A stretch of DNA of 64,000 bases, from assembly GCA_016125215.1 (NCBI GenBank), contig WGMF01000015.1, forward strand, positions 1 through 64,000, read 5' to 3'. The stretch is from Phycisphaera sp. (GTDB lineage: Bacteria; Planctomycetota; Phycisphaerae; Phycisphaerales; Phycisphaeraceae). Shown piece by piece: positions 33,971 to 43,389 of the stretch. Under the pieces are notes generated by a model. It worked only from the letters and a program-made list of their open reading frames with translations. It searched no databases and was not told the origin of the DNA. Position 1 is the first letter of the stretch. Each line of letters opens with the position of its first letter. The position numbers and the translations under genes are program-made.

Positions 33971-34068
33971 CACTCAACCAATGAGTGGTTGCGTTTTGTA
34001 CCCATCATGCCACAGGATTTTGTTAAAACAATCTCGCAATACGCATTTACATTGTGTTTTGCGCAAAA
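33971..34068. promoter_or_regulatory. Palindrome cluster between the PEP-CTERM operon and its regulator
   Basis: Three dyads lie in the 147-bp divergent gap. CACTCA (33971-33976) pairs with TGAGTG (33982-33987), overlapped by AACCA/TGGTT (33976-33980, 33986-33990). TTGTT-AA-AACAA lies at 34020-34031. A perfect palindrome TTTTGCGCAAAA is at 34057-34068, just upstream of the regulator start. They are candidate operators for the XylR/AraC-type protein. The gap is also visibly A/T-richer than its surroundings. Confidence 0.6.
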
Positions 34069-34086
34069 TTATCGTAATATCCTGCG

Positions 34087-35277
34087 ATGCCACGACGGTC
34101 CACGATGCCTCGAGTCACCATCGCGGTGGCAAGTTGGGCCTTGCTCGAAGGCGAGGTCGCCCTCGGTGCCTTCGGCTACAGCGAGCACCGCAGACGCTGG
34201 CGGTTCATAGGTACCGCCGGTGGACCGTTCACGCGTTTCGAGGACCTCGACCTGTCTAAGGTGGATGGGGTGATCGGTTTCTTTTTCGGCTCAACGGTCA
34301 CGCAACAGGTCGCGGCTTCGGTCCGAGAGGCGGCGGTTGCCGCGGTCAACGTCTCCAACGCATACGAACTTATCCCGTTGCCCCGTGTCGGCCCCGATGA
34401 CCAGGCGATAGGTCGGCTCGGGGCTGAGCACCTGCTCGAGCGAGGCTTCATCCACTACGGCTACATCCATCAGGGGGACACCTGGTTCTCCCAGCGTCGT
34501 GGCGATGCGTTCAGGGCCTTGATCGAACAAGACGCTCGGCGGTCGTGCCATGACCTGACCGCGCCGCTGTCCAAGGCGGTCTCGAGCCCGGAACTGATCC
34601 GTCACTGGCTCACGGGATTGCCCAAACCGATCGGCATCATGGCGGCCACGGACTTCCTGGCCCATCAGGTGATCGACCAGGCCGACGACCTGGGCATGCG
34701 TGTGCCCGATGACGTGGCGGTGCTCGGCGTCGACAACAACAAGTGGGAGATCGCGCTGTCGACCACACCCTTGTCCAGCATCGAACACGATCTGTGGCAG
34801 ATCGGCTACCGCGCCGCCGAGTTGCTCGATCAACTGATGGAGGGTCAGCCCCCGCCGGAGCACCCGATGTGGGTGCCTCCGGTCGGCGTCGTCTCCCGTC
34901 AGAGCACCGATATCGTGCTCACCGAAGACCCGCTCGTCGGTCGGGCGCTGGCTTATATCCACGAGCACTGCGCCTCGGGCATCACCGTCGAAGACGTGCT
35001 CGATCAATTGGGCGTCTCACGACGGAACCTCGAGGTGCAGATGAAACGCACGACCGGTCAGTCGCCCAAGAACGCCATCAGCCGGGCCCGCATCGAGCGT
35101 GCCAAGGCCATGCTCACCGGCGGGGACGACACCATGGACCGCATCGCCCGAGCGGTCGGCTACGACAGCGCCAACCGATTCTTTATCGTCTTCAAGCGCA
35201 TCACAGGCATGACCCCGGGGCAGTACCGCCAACGCTTCGGCCTCAAGCACATCGTCAGCCGGGACGGGTTGGGTTGA
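34087..35277 (+). CDS. XylR-type transcriptional regulator (LacI-like sensor with AraC HTH)
   Basis: A 396-residue regulator. Residues about 7-275 form a periplasmic-binding-protein-like sugar sensor (RVGPDDQAIGRLGAEHLLERGF and DVAVLGVDNNKWEI are typical). Residues about 290-390 hold two AraC helix-turn-helix motifs, ending DRIARAVGYDSANRFFIVFKRITGMTPGQYRQRF. This matches the XylR architecture, which binds a mono- or oligosaccharide and activates catabolic genes. Divergence from the PEP-CTERM/GH16 genes suggests it controls them. The ATG at 34105 is an alternative start. Confidence 0.92.
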   Translation: MPRRSTMPRVTIAVASWALLEGEVALGAFGYSEHRRRWRFIGTAGGPFTRFEDLDLSKVDGVIGFFFGSTVTQQVAASVREAAVAAVNVSNAYELIPLPRVGPDDQAIGRLGAEHLLERGFIHYGYIHQGDTWFSQRRGDAFRALIEQDARRSCHDLTAPLSKAVSSPELIRHWLTGLPKPIGIMAATDFLAHQVIDQADDLGMRVPDDVAVLGVDNNKWEIALSTTPLSSIEHDLWQIGYRAAELLDQLMEGQPPPEHPMWVPPVGVVSRQSTDIVLTEDPLVGRALAYIHEHCASGITVEDVLDQLGVSRRNLEVQMKRTTGQSPKNAISRARIERAKAMLTGGDDTMDRIARAVGYDSANRFFIVFKRITGMTPGQYRQRFGLKHIVSRDGLG

Positions 35278-35293
35278 CGCTATGCTCTCTGGC

Positions 35294-36571
35294 ATGACGC
35301 AAGCCTGTGACGCGGTGATCGTCGGCGGGGGCGCGGCCGGGCTGGCCGCCGCGATCTTTGCCGCGCAGAACCGCCCGGGCCTGCGCGTCACGATCCTCGA
35401 CGGCGCCAAACGCCTGGGGGCAAAAATCCTCGTCTCCGGCGGGGGCCGGTGCAATGTCACCCACGCGCGTGTCACCGAGAAAGATTACACCCCCGCTTCA
35501 CCTTTTGTGCGTCACGTGCTTGCGGGTTTCGACCAGCCCTCGGTGGTGCAGTGGTTCGCGTCGTTGGGTGTCACGCTCAAGACCGAGCAGACCGGCAAAC
35601 TCTTCCCCGTCAGTGACGACGCCCACACCGTGCTCGATGCGCTGCTTCGGCGGTGCGATGAGCTTGGCGTGGTCATCCACGAGGCGCAGCGCGTGGAGCG
35701 TGTCGAACGCCTGCACGAAGGGTTTGTCGTGGGGCACGCCGGGGGACTAACAGAATGTAAGTCATTGGTGCTGGCGACGGGCGGGCGGTCGCTGCCGCGC
35801 ACGGGAAGCGACGGGAGCGGCTACACGCTCGCGCAGTCGCTCGGTCACACGGTCAGGCCCACCTACCCCGCACTGGCACCGCTGGTGCTGTCGGAGCCGT
35901 TTGTCCATGTCAAACTCTCCGGCGTATCGTGCGGGGTGGAGCTGCGCGTCAGCATGAAGGGCCGGGTCCTCGCCCGACGCGGCGGCGCGATGCTCTGGAC
36001 ACACTTCGGCGTCAGCGGGCCGGCCGTGATGGACATCTCACGCCAGTGGATCATCTCCCACGCACGGGGCGATCAGCCCGAGATGCATTGCAGGCTCTGG
36101 CCGAGCTGCGTTTCATTTGACGAAGTGGACCGGAAACTGGTGGCGCTGGCCACGCACAACCCGCGCCGGTCCGTGTTGAACGCGCTCGAAGACGAACTTC
36201 CCGCGAGATTGACCGCGGCCCTGCTGGAGTTTCTGACGATTCCAAACGCTGTGACGATGGGCCAGCTCTCCCGTGACATGCGACGCAAGCTTGCCCACGC
36301 CCTCGACGGTCTGGTGTTGCCCGTCCTGCGCGACCGGGGGTGGAACTACGCCGAGGTCACCGCGGGCGGCGTGCCGCTGGACGAGGTGGACTACCGAACG
36401 ATGGCGTCGAAAAAGTGCCCGGGCCTCCATCTCGTCGGCGAGCTTCTTGACTGCGACGGACGCATCGGCGGCTTCAACTTTCACTGGGCGTGGGCGACGG
36501 GGAAGCTGGCGGGCGGTGCGGTCGCCGGTGCCCACCGGTCGCAAGCGACCGGGTTAAATGGCCAGGATTAA
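35294..36571 (+). CDS. BaiN/HI0933-family flavoprotein
   Basis: A 425-residue NAD(P)/FAD-dependent oxidoreductase. AVIVGGGAAGLAAAIFAAQ is the FAD motif, GAKILVSGGGRCNVTH is the family hallmark, and the C-terminal GGFNFHWAWATGKLAG closes the FAD domain. Members are widespread with poorly known substrates; BaiN reduces bile-acid intermediates. The ATG at 35282 is an alternative start. The last residues, HRSQATGLNGQD, are encoded by a class D repeat, so the repeat has replaced or extended the C-terminus. The 3' end overlaps that of ispD. Confidence 0.9.
   Translation: MTQACDAVIVGGGAAGLAAAIFAAQNRPGLRVTILDGAKRLGAKILVSGGGRCNVTHARVTEKDYTPASPFVRHVLAGFDQPSVVQWFASLGVTLKTEQTGKLFPVSDDAHTVLDALLRRCDELGVVIHEAQRVERVERLHEGFVVGHAGGLTECKSLVLATGGRSLPRTGSDGSGYTLAQSLGHTVRPTYPALAPLVLSEPFVHVKLSGVSCGVELRVSMKGRVLARRGGAMLWTHFGVSGPAVMDISRQWIISHARGDQPEMHCRLWPSCVSFDEVDRKLVALATHNPRRSVLNALEDELPARLTAALLEFLTIPNAVTMGQLSRDMRRKLAHALDGLVLPVLRDRGWNYAEVTAGGVPLDEVDYRTMASKKCPGLHLVGELLDCDGRIGGFNFHWAWATGKLAGGAVAGAHRSQATGLNGQD
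36530..36559 (+). repeat. Class D palindromic repeat inside the 3' end of the BaiN-like gene
   Basis: CCCACCGGTCGCAAGCGACC at 36531-36550, then GGGTTAAAT, differs from the copy at 8164 only at the loop centre and one flank position. It is in frame with, and encodes, the end of the flavoprotein. Confidence 0.8.
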
Positions 36572-37389
36572 TCCTCCTCGTCGCCGAACAGCTTCTTCTT
36601 GGCCACATCGGCGGCCTTGTCCTTGTGCATCATGTTCCACACCGCACGCGCAAGCAGAATATCGTCCGGCCTCGTAATTTTGAGGTTCGTCGCCTCGCCC
36701 TCGACGACAAACACTTCGTGCCCCATCGCCTCGACGAGGCCCGCGTCGTCGGTGATGGTCGTGGTGTCGACTTCGCCGTGTTCGATGCGGGCGTAGGCCT
36801 GTCTAATCAAGGGTAAGGTGAAAACCTGCGGCGTCTGGACCTCAACGGTGTTCCGACGGTCGAGGGTCTGCGTCACGCGTTGGACCTTGAGTTGCGACCT
36901 GCCGGCGGAGCCAAGGATGCGGTCAAGCGGGTCGGCTTCATCCGCATTCTGCTCGACATCCGCCACACGTTTGAGCGTCGCGCTGACAGGTTGACCCGGG
37001 ATCACCGCTTCGTATTTTTCCGCCGCCTCGAACACCCGGTCCACGAGCTTCTTGCTCGTAAGTGGCCTGGCCGCGTCGTGGATCGCCACCTGTGTGCAGT
37101 CGTCTCCCACGTGTTCCAGCGCGTTGCGCACCGTCTCCCAGCGTTCCTTGCGTCCGCCCATGACGACCTTGACCCCATGAAAAATCAGGCGGTCGTTCCA
37201 CTTGAAGACAAAGTCGTCAAACGTGTCGGGGTTCACCGCGACAAGGATCGATGCGATATCACGGCGCGAGGCAAATACCTCGATGCTGCGCAGCAGCACC
37301 GCCCGGCCGTCGAGGTCTTCTTCAAGCTTGTCGCCCGCCCCGTAGCGCTTGCCCACACCGGCGGCGGGGATGATGACGGTGGTCTTCAT
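36568..37389 (-). CDS. ispD: 2-C-methyl-D-erythritol 4-phosphate cytidylyltransferase
   Basis: Third step of the MEP isoprenoid pathway: MEP + CTP to CDP-methylerythritol + PPi. It has 273 residues from the ATG at 37389. PAAGVGKRYGAGDKLE is the nucleotide loop, VAIHDAARPLTSKK the second motif and QTPQVF the third, followed by TDDAGLVEA. A C-terminal tail (MMHKDKAADVAKKKLFGDEED) extends past the usual 230 residues. An ispF gene is not adjacent. Its stop overlaps the stop of the convergent flavoprotein gene. Confidence 0.92.
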   Translation of the reverse strand: MKTTVIIPAAGVGKRYGAGDKLEEDLDGRAVLLRSIEVFASRRDIASILVAVNPDTFDDFVFKWNDRLIFHGVKVVMGGRKERWETVRNALEHVGDDCTQVAIHDAARPLTSKKLVDRVFEAAEKYEAVIPGQPVSATLKRVADVEQNADEADPLDRILGSAGRSQLKVQRVTQTLDRRNTVEVQTPQVFTLPLIRQAYARIEHGEVDTTTITDDAGLVEAMGHEVFVVEGEATNLKITRPDDILLARAVWNMMHKDKAADVAKKKLFGDEED

Positions 37390-37481
37390 GGGCACTGGTA
37401 TAACCCATCCCCAACCGGTCCGCCAAGACGCTTAGACCGGCCCGCACGCAACGCGCCCCTTCGAATCGGCATAATGTCGCC

Positions 37482-39047
37482 ATGAGCACACCTCTGAACA
37501 TCCTCGAAGTCATCTCCGACCAGCATCAGGCCGCCTGCACAGGCTACGAAGGCCACCCGCAGGCGATCACGCCCAACATGGACCGCCTCGCGGCGATGGG
37601 CACGCGCTTCCGATACGCCTACACGCAAAACCCCATCTGCACGCCCAGCCGGGTGAGCATCCTCAGCGGCCAATACTGTCACAACCACGGGTACTTCGGC
37701 CTCTCGGGTCCACGACCCCACTCGTTGCCAAGTTTTCTCTCCCACTTCCGGGGGCAGGGCTACCGCACCGCGGGCATCGGCAAGCTCCACACGCCCAACG
37801 ACCCCGAAGACTGGCTCCGCGATCACTGCGACCTTTACGCCGAGTGTTACAGCTACGGTGAAAGATCATCCAGCGGTGAGGCCCAATCGCTTTACTACGA
37901 CTTCCTCCTTGCGCACGGCCGATCTCACCTCGACGACGACAGCGTCGCGCTGCCCGAGTTCCGCGGCGCGCAGCAACACGACGCCCGACCGTCGATCCTG
38001 CCGCTCGAGTTGAGCGTCGAGGGCTGGTGCGTGAGCACCGCAAAAAGGTTTATCGATGAATCACACGCAGCGGCTAAGCCGTTCTGTATGCAGGTCTCCC
38101 TGCCGCGCCCGCACCAGTGTTACACGCCCGACCGGCGCTTCTGGGAGATGTATGGCGAAAACCTCGACCTGCCCGCGACCTTTGAAAACGACTGCGCCCA
38201 CCGTCCCCCGCATTTCCGCGCGATGGTCGAACGTGCCCGCACAAAAGGCAAGGGCCTGATCGAGCCAACCGACTGGCTCAGCACATCGCGTCGCGTCTGG
38301 CGGGGGTACCTCGCCTGCATCACGCAGGTCGACTGGGCGCTGGGCGAGTTGATCAACCACGTCGAACAACTCGGCCTGCTGGGTAACACCGTCATCATCT
38401 ACCACGCCGACCACGGCGCCTACAGCGGGACGTTCGGCGTTCCGGAGAAAGCGCCGGGCATCTGCAGCGAGGCGGTCTGCCGTGTGCCATACCTCTGGTA
38501 TGTCCCCGGCATGACACAGGCCCGTGCGCAAAGCACGCAGCTCGTCGAGAACATCGACCTGGCCCCAACCATCACATCGCTCTGCGGTCTGCCCGCGATG
38601 GACACCACGGACGGCCACGACCTGACCCCGCTCTTGCGAGGAGGCGATCAAACACTGCGCGGGGTCGCGGTGACCGAGCACCCGTGGAGCAAGAGTATCC
38701 GCTGGGACCGCTGGCGGCTGGTCCACTACCAACCGGCAATGTTCCCGGGTGGCAAAGACCGGGACACGGGTGAACTCTACGACATCGAAGCCGACCCGTG
38801 GGAGACACGCAATCTCTACCACGACCCCGCGCACCGCGCCACTGTCGAAGAGGGCCGACGTCTGCTACTCGAATGGCTCATCGACACCACGCGACAGGTC
38901 ACCTACTGGCCCGAGCCCGGCCGTGTCGACGGCAACCCATACGCCACCGCAACGGCAGCGGACGGCAAGATCGGTAATCACGCCAACCCTCACGTCACCC
39001 TGAAAAATGCGGGTGACAACGCGCTGTGGTCACGGAATTATCTCTGA
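37482..39047 (+). CDS. Type I sulfatase
   Basis: A 521-residue sulfatase. CTPSR at 53-57 is the CxPxR signature; Cys53 is converted to formylglycine by a maturase not seen here. ISDQHQ (11-16) supplies metal-binding Asp and Gln, and YHADHGAYSG contributes the later metal site. No signal peptide is obvious, so it may be cytoplasmic, or exported with an unseen leader. Marine planctomycetes use such enzymes to desulfate algal polysaccharides, which fits the GH16 neighbourhood; choline or other sulfate esters remain possible. Confidence 0.92.
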   Translation: MSTPLNILEVISDQHQAACTGYEGHPQAITPNMDRLAAMGTRFRYAYTQNPICTPSRVSILSGQYCHNHGYFGLSGPRPHSLPSFLSHFRGQGYRTAGIGKLHTPNDPEDWLRDHCDLYAECYSYGERSSSGEAQSLYYDFLLAHGRSHLDDDSVALPEFRGAQQHDARPSILPLELSVEGWCVSTAKRFIDESHAAAKPFCMQVSLPRPHQCYTPDRRFWEMYGENLDLPATFENDCAHRPPHFRAMVERARTKGKGLIEPTDWLSTSRRVWRGYLACITQVDWALGELINHVEQLGLLGNTVIIYHADHGAYSGTFGVPEKAPGICSEAVCRVPYLWYVPGMTQARAQSTQLVENIDLAPTITSLCGLPAMDTTDGHDLTPLLRGGDQTLRGVAVTEHPWSKSIRWDRWRLVHYQPAMFPGGKDRDTGELYDIEADPWETRNLYHDPAHRATVEEGRRLLLEWLIDTTRQVTYWPEPGRVDGNPYATATAADGKIGNHANPHVTLKNAGDNALWSRNYL

Positions 39048-39081
39048 GCGTTCTTTGCAACAGCAAAGCGCACGCGCTCAG
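39044..39081. terminator. Hairpin spanning both stop codons of convergent genes
   Basis: CTGAGCG (39044-39050) pairs with CGCTCAG (39075-39081), and inside CTTTGC (39053-39058) pairs with GCAAAG (39063-39068) around AACA. The sulfatase TGA and the VWA-gene stop both lie in the outer stem. There is no T-run on either side, so it would be a non-canonical bidirectional terminator. Confidence 0.5.
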
Positions 39082-40850
39082 TCGTAGACCGTCTTGAGGT
39101 CGTAGCGTTTGCGCAGCTCGCGGATCTGTTCCTTGATCGCTTCGCCGTCGTTCGTCCGGATCATCTCGCTGTAGAGGTGGTGGAGCTTCCAGAAGCCCCA
39201 TGAGGTGGCGATGTTTTTATCGCCGGCCACGGCGTCGGCCAGGTCGCGTGTGAAGGTGAAGTCCGCCTGCTTCGAGCCGTTGTACCCGTGCAGGCGCATC
39301 GTGAAACTCTTCGTCTGGTCAAATCGGCCGAAGATGGACAGACGCTGGCCCTGGTGGGTGTCGGGCAGGTGGCTGGGGTAGATTTCGTCTTTGTTCAGCC
39401 CGACCACTTCGAGGTCGATGTTCTTGAGGATCGGGTAACGCAGCTTCGAGAAAAGGTCCGCCAGCGCATTGGGCGTGTCCTCGGGCTTGCCGACGAACTC
39501 GCAGAAGCCTTTGTTGCGGTAGGCCAAAAACTCGAGGAGTTGTTTGTTCTGCCTCGACCCGACGCCGAGGCAGTAGATGCTGGCCGACAGGTCGTTGTCG
39601 CGTGTAATGAGGTTGATCAGGTCACGTGTGTCCATGACGCCGCGCGTCGGCACGCCGTCGGAAATCAGCACCAGGTCGTAGACGCGCTGCACCGACACGT
39701 CGCGCACAAGCAACCGGGAGATCGCGGCGTTGACGTCGGTGAAGCCCGAACTGGTGGCGTTGGAGAGAAACTCGCCGGCTTTGGTCAGGTTGGCCTCGTT
39801 GAACTCCACGACGCCTTTCGTGCTCAAAAGCACGGGGTTTTCCTTGAAGAACATGATGTTGAAGCGGTCGCCCGTGTTGAGCGTCGCCAGCCCGTTGCGG
39901 ACGCCTGTGAGCACACGATCCACCCACGCCTGGCTGACCGACCCGGACGTATCGATGATGAAGACCACGTCCTTGGGCATGGCCGCCAATCGGCGAAGCG
40001 AACGCTTAGGCTCGATGTCGACACGGAAGTACCCGCGTTTGTCTTCGGGTTCGACCACCGTGCCCCAGAACGTGCGCTGGGCCTGCGGGACGTAGGTGGT
40101 CACCGTGTAATCAAAGTCGTCGTCGAGGTGTTCGGGGATATCCAGTTGTTTGGTCTGGTCCAACGCGAGCTTGGAAAAGTCCACTTCCGGGGGCTGGAGC
40201 GGGGCGTTGACGAGTGGGCTGTCGGAGATCGGGCCGACCCGGTCGAGGGCGATGGGCGTGGTTTGCGTGGGCGGTGCGATGGCCGTCGCGGTCAAGCCCG
40301 AGCCGGCGAGCAGTCGTTGCGCCTCGTCGGCCCCCGAACCCGTGCCGTCACCGGACGAGGCCCCCTGCGTCCCCGTGCCACCCGTGCCCACGGGGTCGAA
40401 CGCCAGCTCGGGCTGGGCGTGGAGTTGTGCCCGCACCGACTCGGGCAGCGCGACGGGCGGTGCGTAGAGCAGGTCGTCCGCGCCGGGTGGTGGCGTGGTG
40501 TCCACAGCCCGGGGCGGTTGGGCCGTCACCGTTGTTTGATCGATCGTCGGCGGGGTAGCGAGCGTGGCCTCCAGCAGCGTTCGGCTGATCTCTTGAAGAG
40601 TATTCGGCTTGTCGCCCGTCTCGCCCGCGCCAGGCAGGTCATCCACCACAGCGTCATCGTTCGACCGCCAGATGCGCATCGGCCCAAGGGCACGGTTGAG
40701 CCGACTCATATCCAGTTGCCCAAGCGATTCGTGATACAGCCCCAGCGCAACGCCGGCGTGGACCAGCACACTCAGCAGCGCACACCACACGAACAGCGAA
40801 GCCCCGCCGCGCACCACCGGCCCGGTCTTGCGTTGCTCGGTCGAGCTCAT
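39078..40850 (-). CDS. VWA domain protein with N-terminal membrane anchor
   Basis: A 590-residue protein. One membrane helix at about 17-38 follows a short cytoplasmic tail, as in TonB/TolA-type proteins. A long low-complexity Pro/Thr/Gly linker follows. The von Willebrand A domain starts VVFIIDTSGSVSQAW with the MIDAS DxSxS; later Thr (SSGFTDVNAAI) and Asp (ISDGVPTRG) complete the metal site. The start overlaps the stop of the TPR gene by four bases. Together with ExbB, ExbD and TPR genes it resembles an energised envelope complex; its exact role is unknown. Confidence 0.85.
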   Translation of the reverse strand: MSSTEQRKTGPVVRGGASLFVWCALLSVLVHAGVALGLYHESLGQLDMSRLNRALGPMRIWRSNDDAVVDDLPGAGETGDKPNTLQEISRTLLEATLATPPTIDQTTVTAQPPRAVDTTPPPGADDLLYAPPVALPESVRAQLHAQPELAFDPVGTGGTGTQGASSGDGTGSGADEAQRLLAGSGLTATAIAPPTQTTPIALDRVGPISDSPLVNAPLQPPEVDFSKLALDQTKQLDIPEHLDDDFDYTVTTYVPQAQRTFWGTVVEPEDKRGYFRVDIEPKRSLRRLAAMPKDVVFIIDTSGSVSQAWVDRVLTGVRNGLATLNTGDRFNIMFFKENPVLLSTKGVVEFNEANLTKAGEFLSNATSSGFTDVNAAISRLLVRDVSVQRVYDLVLISDGVPTRGVMDTRDLINLITRDNDLSASIYCLGVGSRQNKQLLEFLAYRNKGFCEFVGKPEDTPNALADLFSKLRYPILKNIDLEVVGLNKDEIYPSHLPDTHQGQRLSIFGRFDQTKSFTMRLHGYNGSKQADFTFTRDLADAVAGDKNIATSWGFWKLHHLYSEMIRTNDGEAIKEQIRELRKRYDLKTVYD

Positions 40851-43360
40851 GGCGTGCCCTCCAGGCCGCGCAGCGCCGCGTCGATCCGCTGGGCAAGCTC
40901 GGGGAGGATCGACGGACCCGCGGACTCGCGCGCTTTACGCAGCAGGAACTTTGCGTCCGCGGGCTTGCCCTCGCGCCGCGCCAATTCCCCACGGGCATAC
41001 AGGTCGTAAGGCGTTTCGGGGAATCGCTTCGAGAGGTCCTTGAGCGCCGCGACGCACTCGTCACCTTTATTCAGGGCCGAGGCGACATCCACCAGTTCCA
41101 TGTAGCCCGCCTCGGCGGTGGGCGAGAGGTCGGGGTAGCCGTAGAGCACGGTGAGCTTGAGTAACAACTTGTAAGCCTGTTCGTCGGCATCGGTCGCACG
41201 GTCGGTCAGGCCCCGGTCGGCATAGCCCCGTGATTTGACGCGGTAGAGTCTTGCGCTCTCCAGGAGCGCCGCCGCGGCGGTCGAGCCGTCCTGCGACGCG
41301 GTCAGGCCCTCGTATTCCGCAAGCGCATCGTCGGGATGCCCCTTGTCGGCGTAGACCCGTGCGATCTCGAGCCGGGCCTTTTTTTCCAAGCCGTAGCCCA
41401 GCGCTACCGCCTGGTTGAACGCGGTCATCGCCGCGTCGAGCTGGCCGAGGCTGCGCAGGCAAACGCCGGCGGCATAATACGCCCGGGCACGCTGCGCTCC
41501 GTCGAGCTTGCGCGGATCGAGCTTGAGCACGGGCTGGAGGTACCGCAACGCCTCGCGGGGTTGGCCGAGCCTGGAAAGCCTGCCACCGAGCCAGAGCTGT
41601 TCGTCCACGCTCAGGCCGTCCAGCCCCGTGAGCTTTTCAAGCGCCGCCAGCGTCACGGCAGAATCATCGTCACGGTTGGCTTGCCGGAGCGTGAGTGCCG
41701 ACAGTCGCAGGGCGTTGACCCGAAGCGATTTGTCAAGGGTTTCACGGTTGCCCGCCGTCATGAGGTCCGGCAGTGCTTCGTCGGGTCGGCCAAGACTCAA
41801 GAGCAACAGCCCGCGGTAATACGTCGCCCGGTCGAGATAGCGGTTCTGCGGGTGTTTTTCGAGCAGCGTCTTCACCGTCGCCAGCGCCTCTTTGTTTTTC
41901 TTCTGCGCGACCTGGGCCAGCATCATGCGGTAGATCGCCTCCTGTTCGTTGAGCGGGTCGAGCTTCTGCCCGGCAAGAAGATTGGCAAGCGTCTGCTCCG
42001 ACTGCTTGGCCAGGCCCAGCCCCGTGAGCAGGTCCGACACGCGCAGTGTCGCGGAGCATCGGCTGTCGGGGTTTTGTTGCGCCTCCGGCGTGTCGAGGTA
42101 GGCGCGGTAATCCGTCACGGCGGCGTCGGGCTGATTACTCGACTCAAACAACGCGGCACGCTGCAGCAAAGCCCGAGCGTAGAGCGGGTGGTCCTTGCCA
42201 AGTTGTACGACCTGCGTCAGACGCGCAGCCCCCGCCGCGGGGTCGCCCCTGCGCATGTCGGCCGAGGCCCGCAGGAAGACCGCATCGCCCGCAAGCGATG
42301 ACTTGGGGTTGTCGCGCACCAGCCGGTCCAGGGTCTGGTTCATCCGTTCGTATTGACCGGTCTCGAGCAGGCTCACCGCGAGCTTGTAGAGCGCCTTGTC
42401 ACCGCCGGAAGATTTCAGGGTGTCGGAAGCCTCGGTGAGCAACGGGATGGCTTGTTCGTGCTGGCTCTTGTCTTGATACGCCGACCCCGCCAGGTATTGG
42501 GCGGTGCCCAGGTCCGGTCCGCTGAGGCTGTCGCGGTAGGTTTCGTAGGTCTTGAGCAGTTCGTCGTATCGTTTGAGCTGGTAGAGCGACCAGAGCGTGC
42601 CGACGACACTGGGTGCAAACTGCGTGGAGGATTGATACCCGGTGAGTACTTTTCGGTAGGCCTCGAGGGCCAATTCCTGCCGACCGGCCTTGGCGTGGAT
42701 GTCGCCGGCCAGACGCGCCGCCTCCGGGGTGACGGCGGGGTCCTTGAGGTCGATGGCGTCTTCGAGTGTCTTGGTCGCCTGCTCGTTCTGGCCCTGCAGC
42801 GCCTGGACGCGGGCAAGGTCGAGCATGGCCATCGGTTTCATGGGCGAGTCGATACTTACAACCTGTTTGAGTTGCTCGGCCGCGGCGGGGAGGTTGTCCG
42901 CGCCGCGGTACGCCACGCCACGCAGGTAATGCACCGACGCGGCCACGGCGGGTTCGAGCGAATCGATGCGCACCTTTTCCAGCGCCGCCAGCGCCTTTTT
43001 GTTGTCGTGGAGGTCGAGGTAGCTCTGCCCGAGGAGGATGGGGACCGCGTGGGCGGGGACGAGCGTGGGCGGCGGCGCACCGTCGAGCATCTTGACCGCT
43101 TTAGTCGGCTCGCCGGCCTGACGCGCCAGCATCGCGCGGTAGTAAAGCGCATCGCCCCGGCGGGGTTCGCTGGGGAACTTGCCCAGGTAATCGTCAAACG
43201 CCTCCGCGGCCGCCTTGTCCTGGCCACGCTGGAGCAATCGGTAGGCAAAGACGAACGACTGGTAAGCCGCGTTGTCGTTCTGTGCGGCGCACGGCTGAAC
43301 ACACAGCCCGACGAGCAGGGCGGAGAAGAGCAACGCCGTGATGCGATGGAGTGTGGGCAT
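40847..43360 (-). CDS. Tetratricopeptide repeat protein, exported
   Basis: An 837-residue protein. A signal peptide (residues 1-26, ending PCAAQ) is followed by about 20 TPR-like helical repeats with typical A/G-x-x-x-Y-x-x-A spacing (DKAAAEAFDDYLGKFPSEPR, AMLARQAGEPTKAVKML). A periplasmic scaffold role is likely. It is 29 bp downstream of exbD and overlaps the VWA gene by ATGA. YbgF/CpoB-like proteins next to Tol genes are an analogue, but this one is far larger. Confidence 0.85.
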   Translation of the reverse strand: MPTLHRITALLFSALLVGLCVQPCAAQNDNAAYQSFVFAYRLLQRGQDKAAAEAFDDYLGKFPSEPRRGDALYYRAMLARQAGEPTKAVKMLDGAPPPTLVPAHAVPILLGQSYLDLHDNKKALAALEKVRIDSLEPAVAASVHYLRGVAYRGADNLPAAAEQLKQVVSIDSPMKPMAMLDLARVQALQGQNEQATKTLEDAIDLKDPAVTPEAARLAGDIHAKAGRQELALEAYRKVLTGYQSSTQFAPSVVGTLWSLYQLKRYDELLKTYETYRDSLSGPDLGTAQYLAGSAYQDKSQHEQAIPLLTEASDTLKSSGGDKALYKLAVSLLETGQYERMNQTLDRLVRDNPKSSLAGDAVFLRASADMRRGDPAAGAARLTQVVQLGKDHPLYARALLQRAALFESSNQPDAAVTDYRAYLDTPEAQQNPDSRCSATLRVSDLLTGLGLAKQSEQTLANLLAGQKLDPLNEQEAIYRMMLAQVAQKKNKEALATVKTLLEKHPQNRYLDRATYYRGLLLLSLGRPDEALPDLMTAGNRETLDKSLRVNALRLSALTLRQANRDDDSAVTLAALEKLTGLDGLSVDEQLWLGGRLSRLGQPREALRYLQPVLKLDPRKLDGAQRARAYYAAGVCLRSLGQLDAAMTAFNQAVALGYGLEKKARLEIARVYADKGHPDDALAEYEGLTASQDGSTAAAALLESARLYRVKSRGYADRGLTDRATDADEQAYKLLLKLTVLYGYPDLSPTAEAGYMELVDVASALNKGDECVAALKDLSKRFPETPYDLYARGELARREGKPADAKFLLRKARESAGPSILPELAQRIDAALRGLEGTP

Positions 43361-43389
43361 GGTCGTTCACCCCGAAAGCGCGAGGGTCT

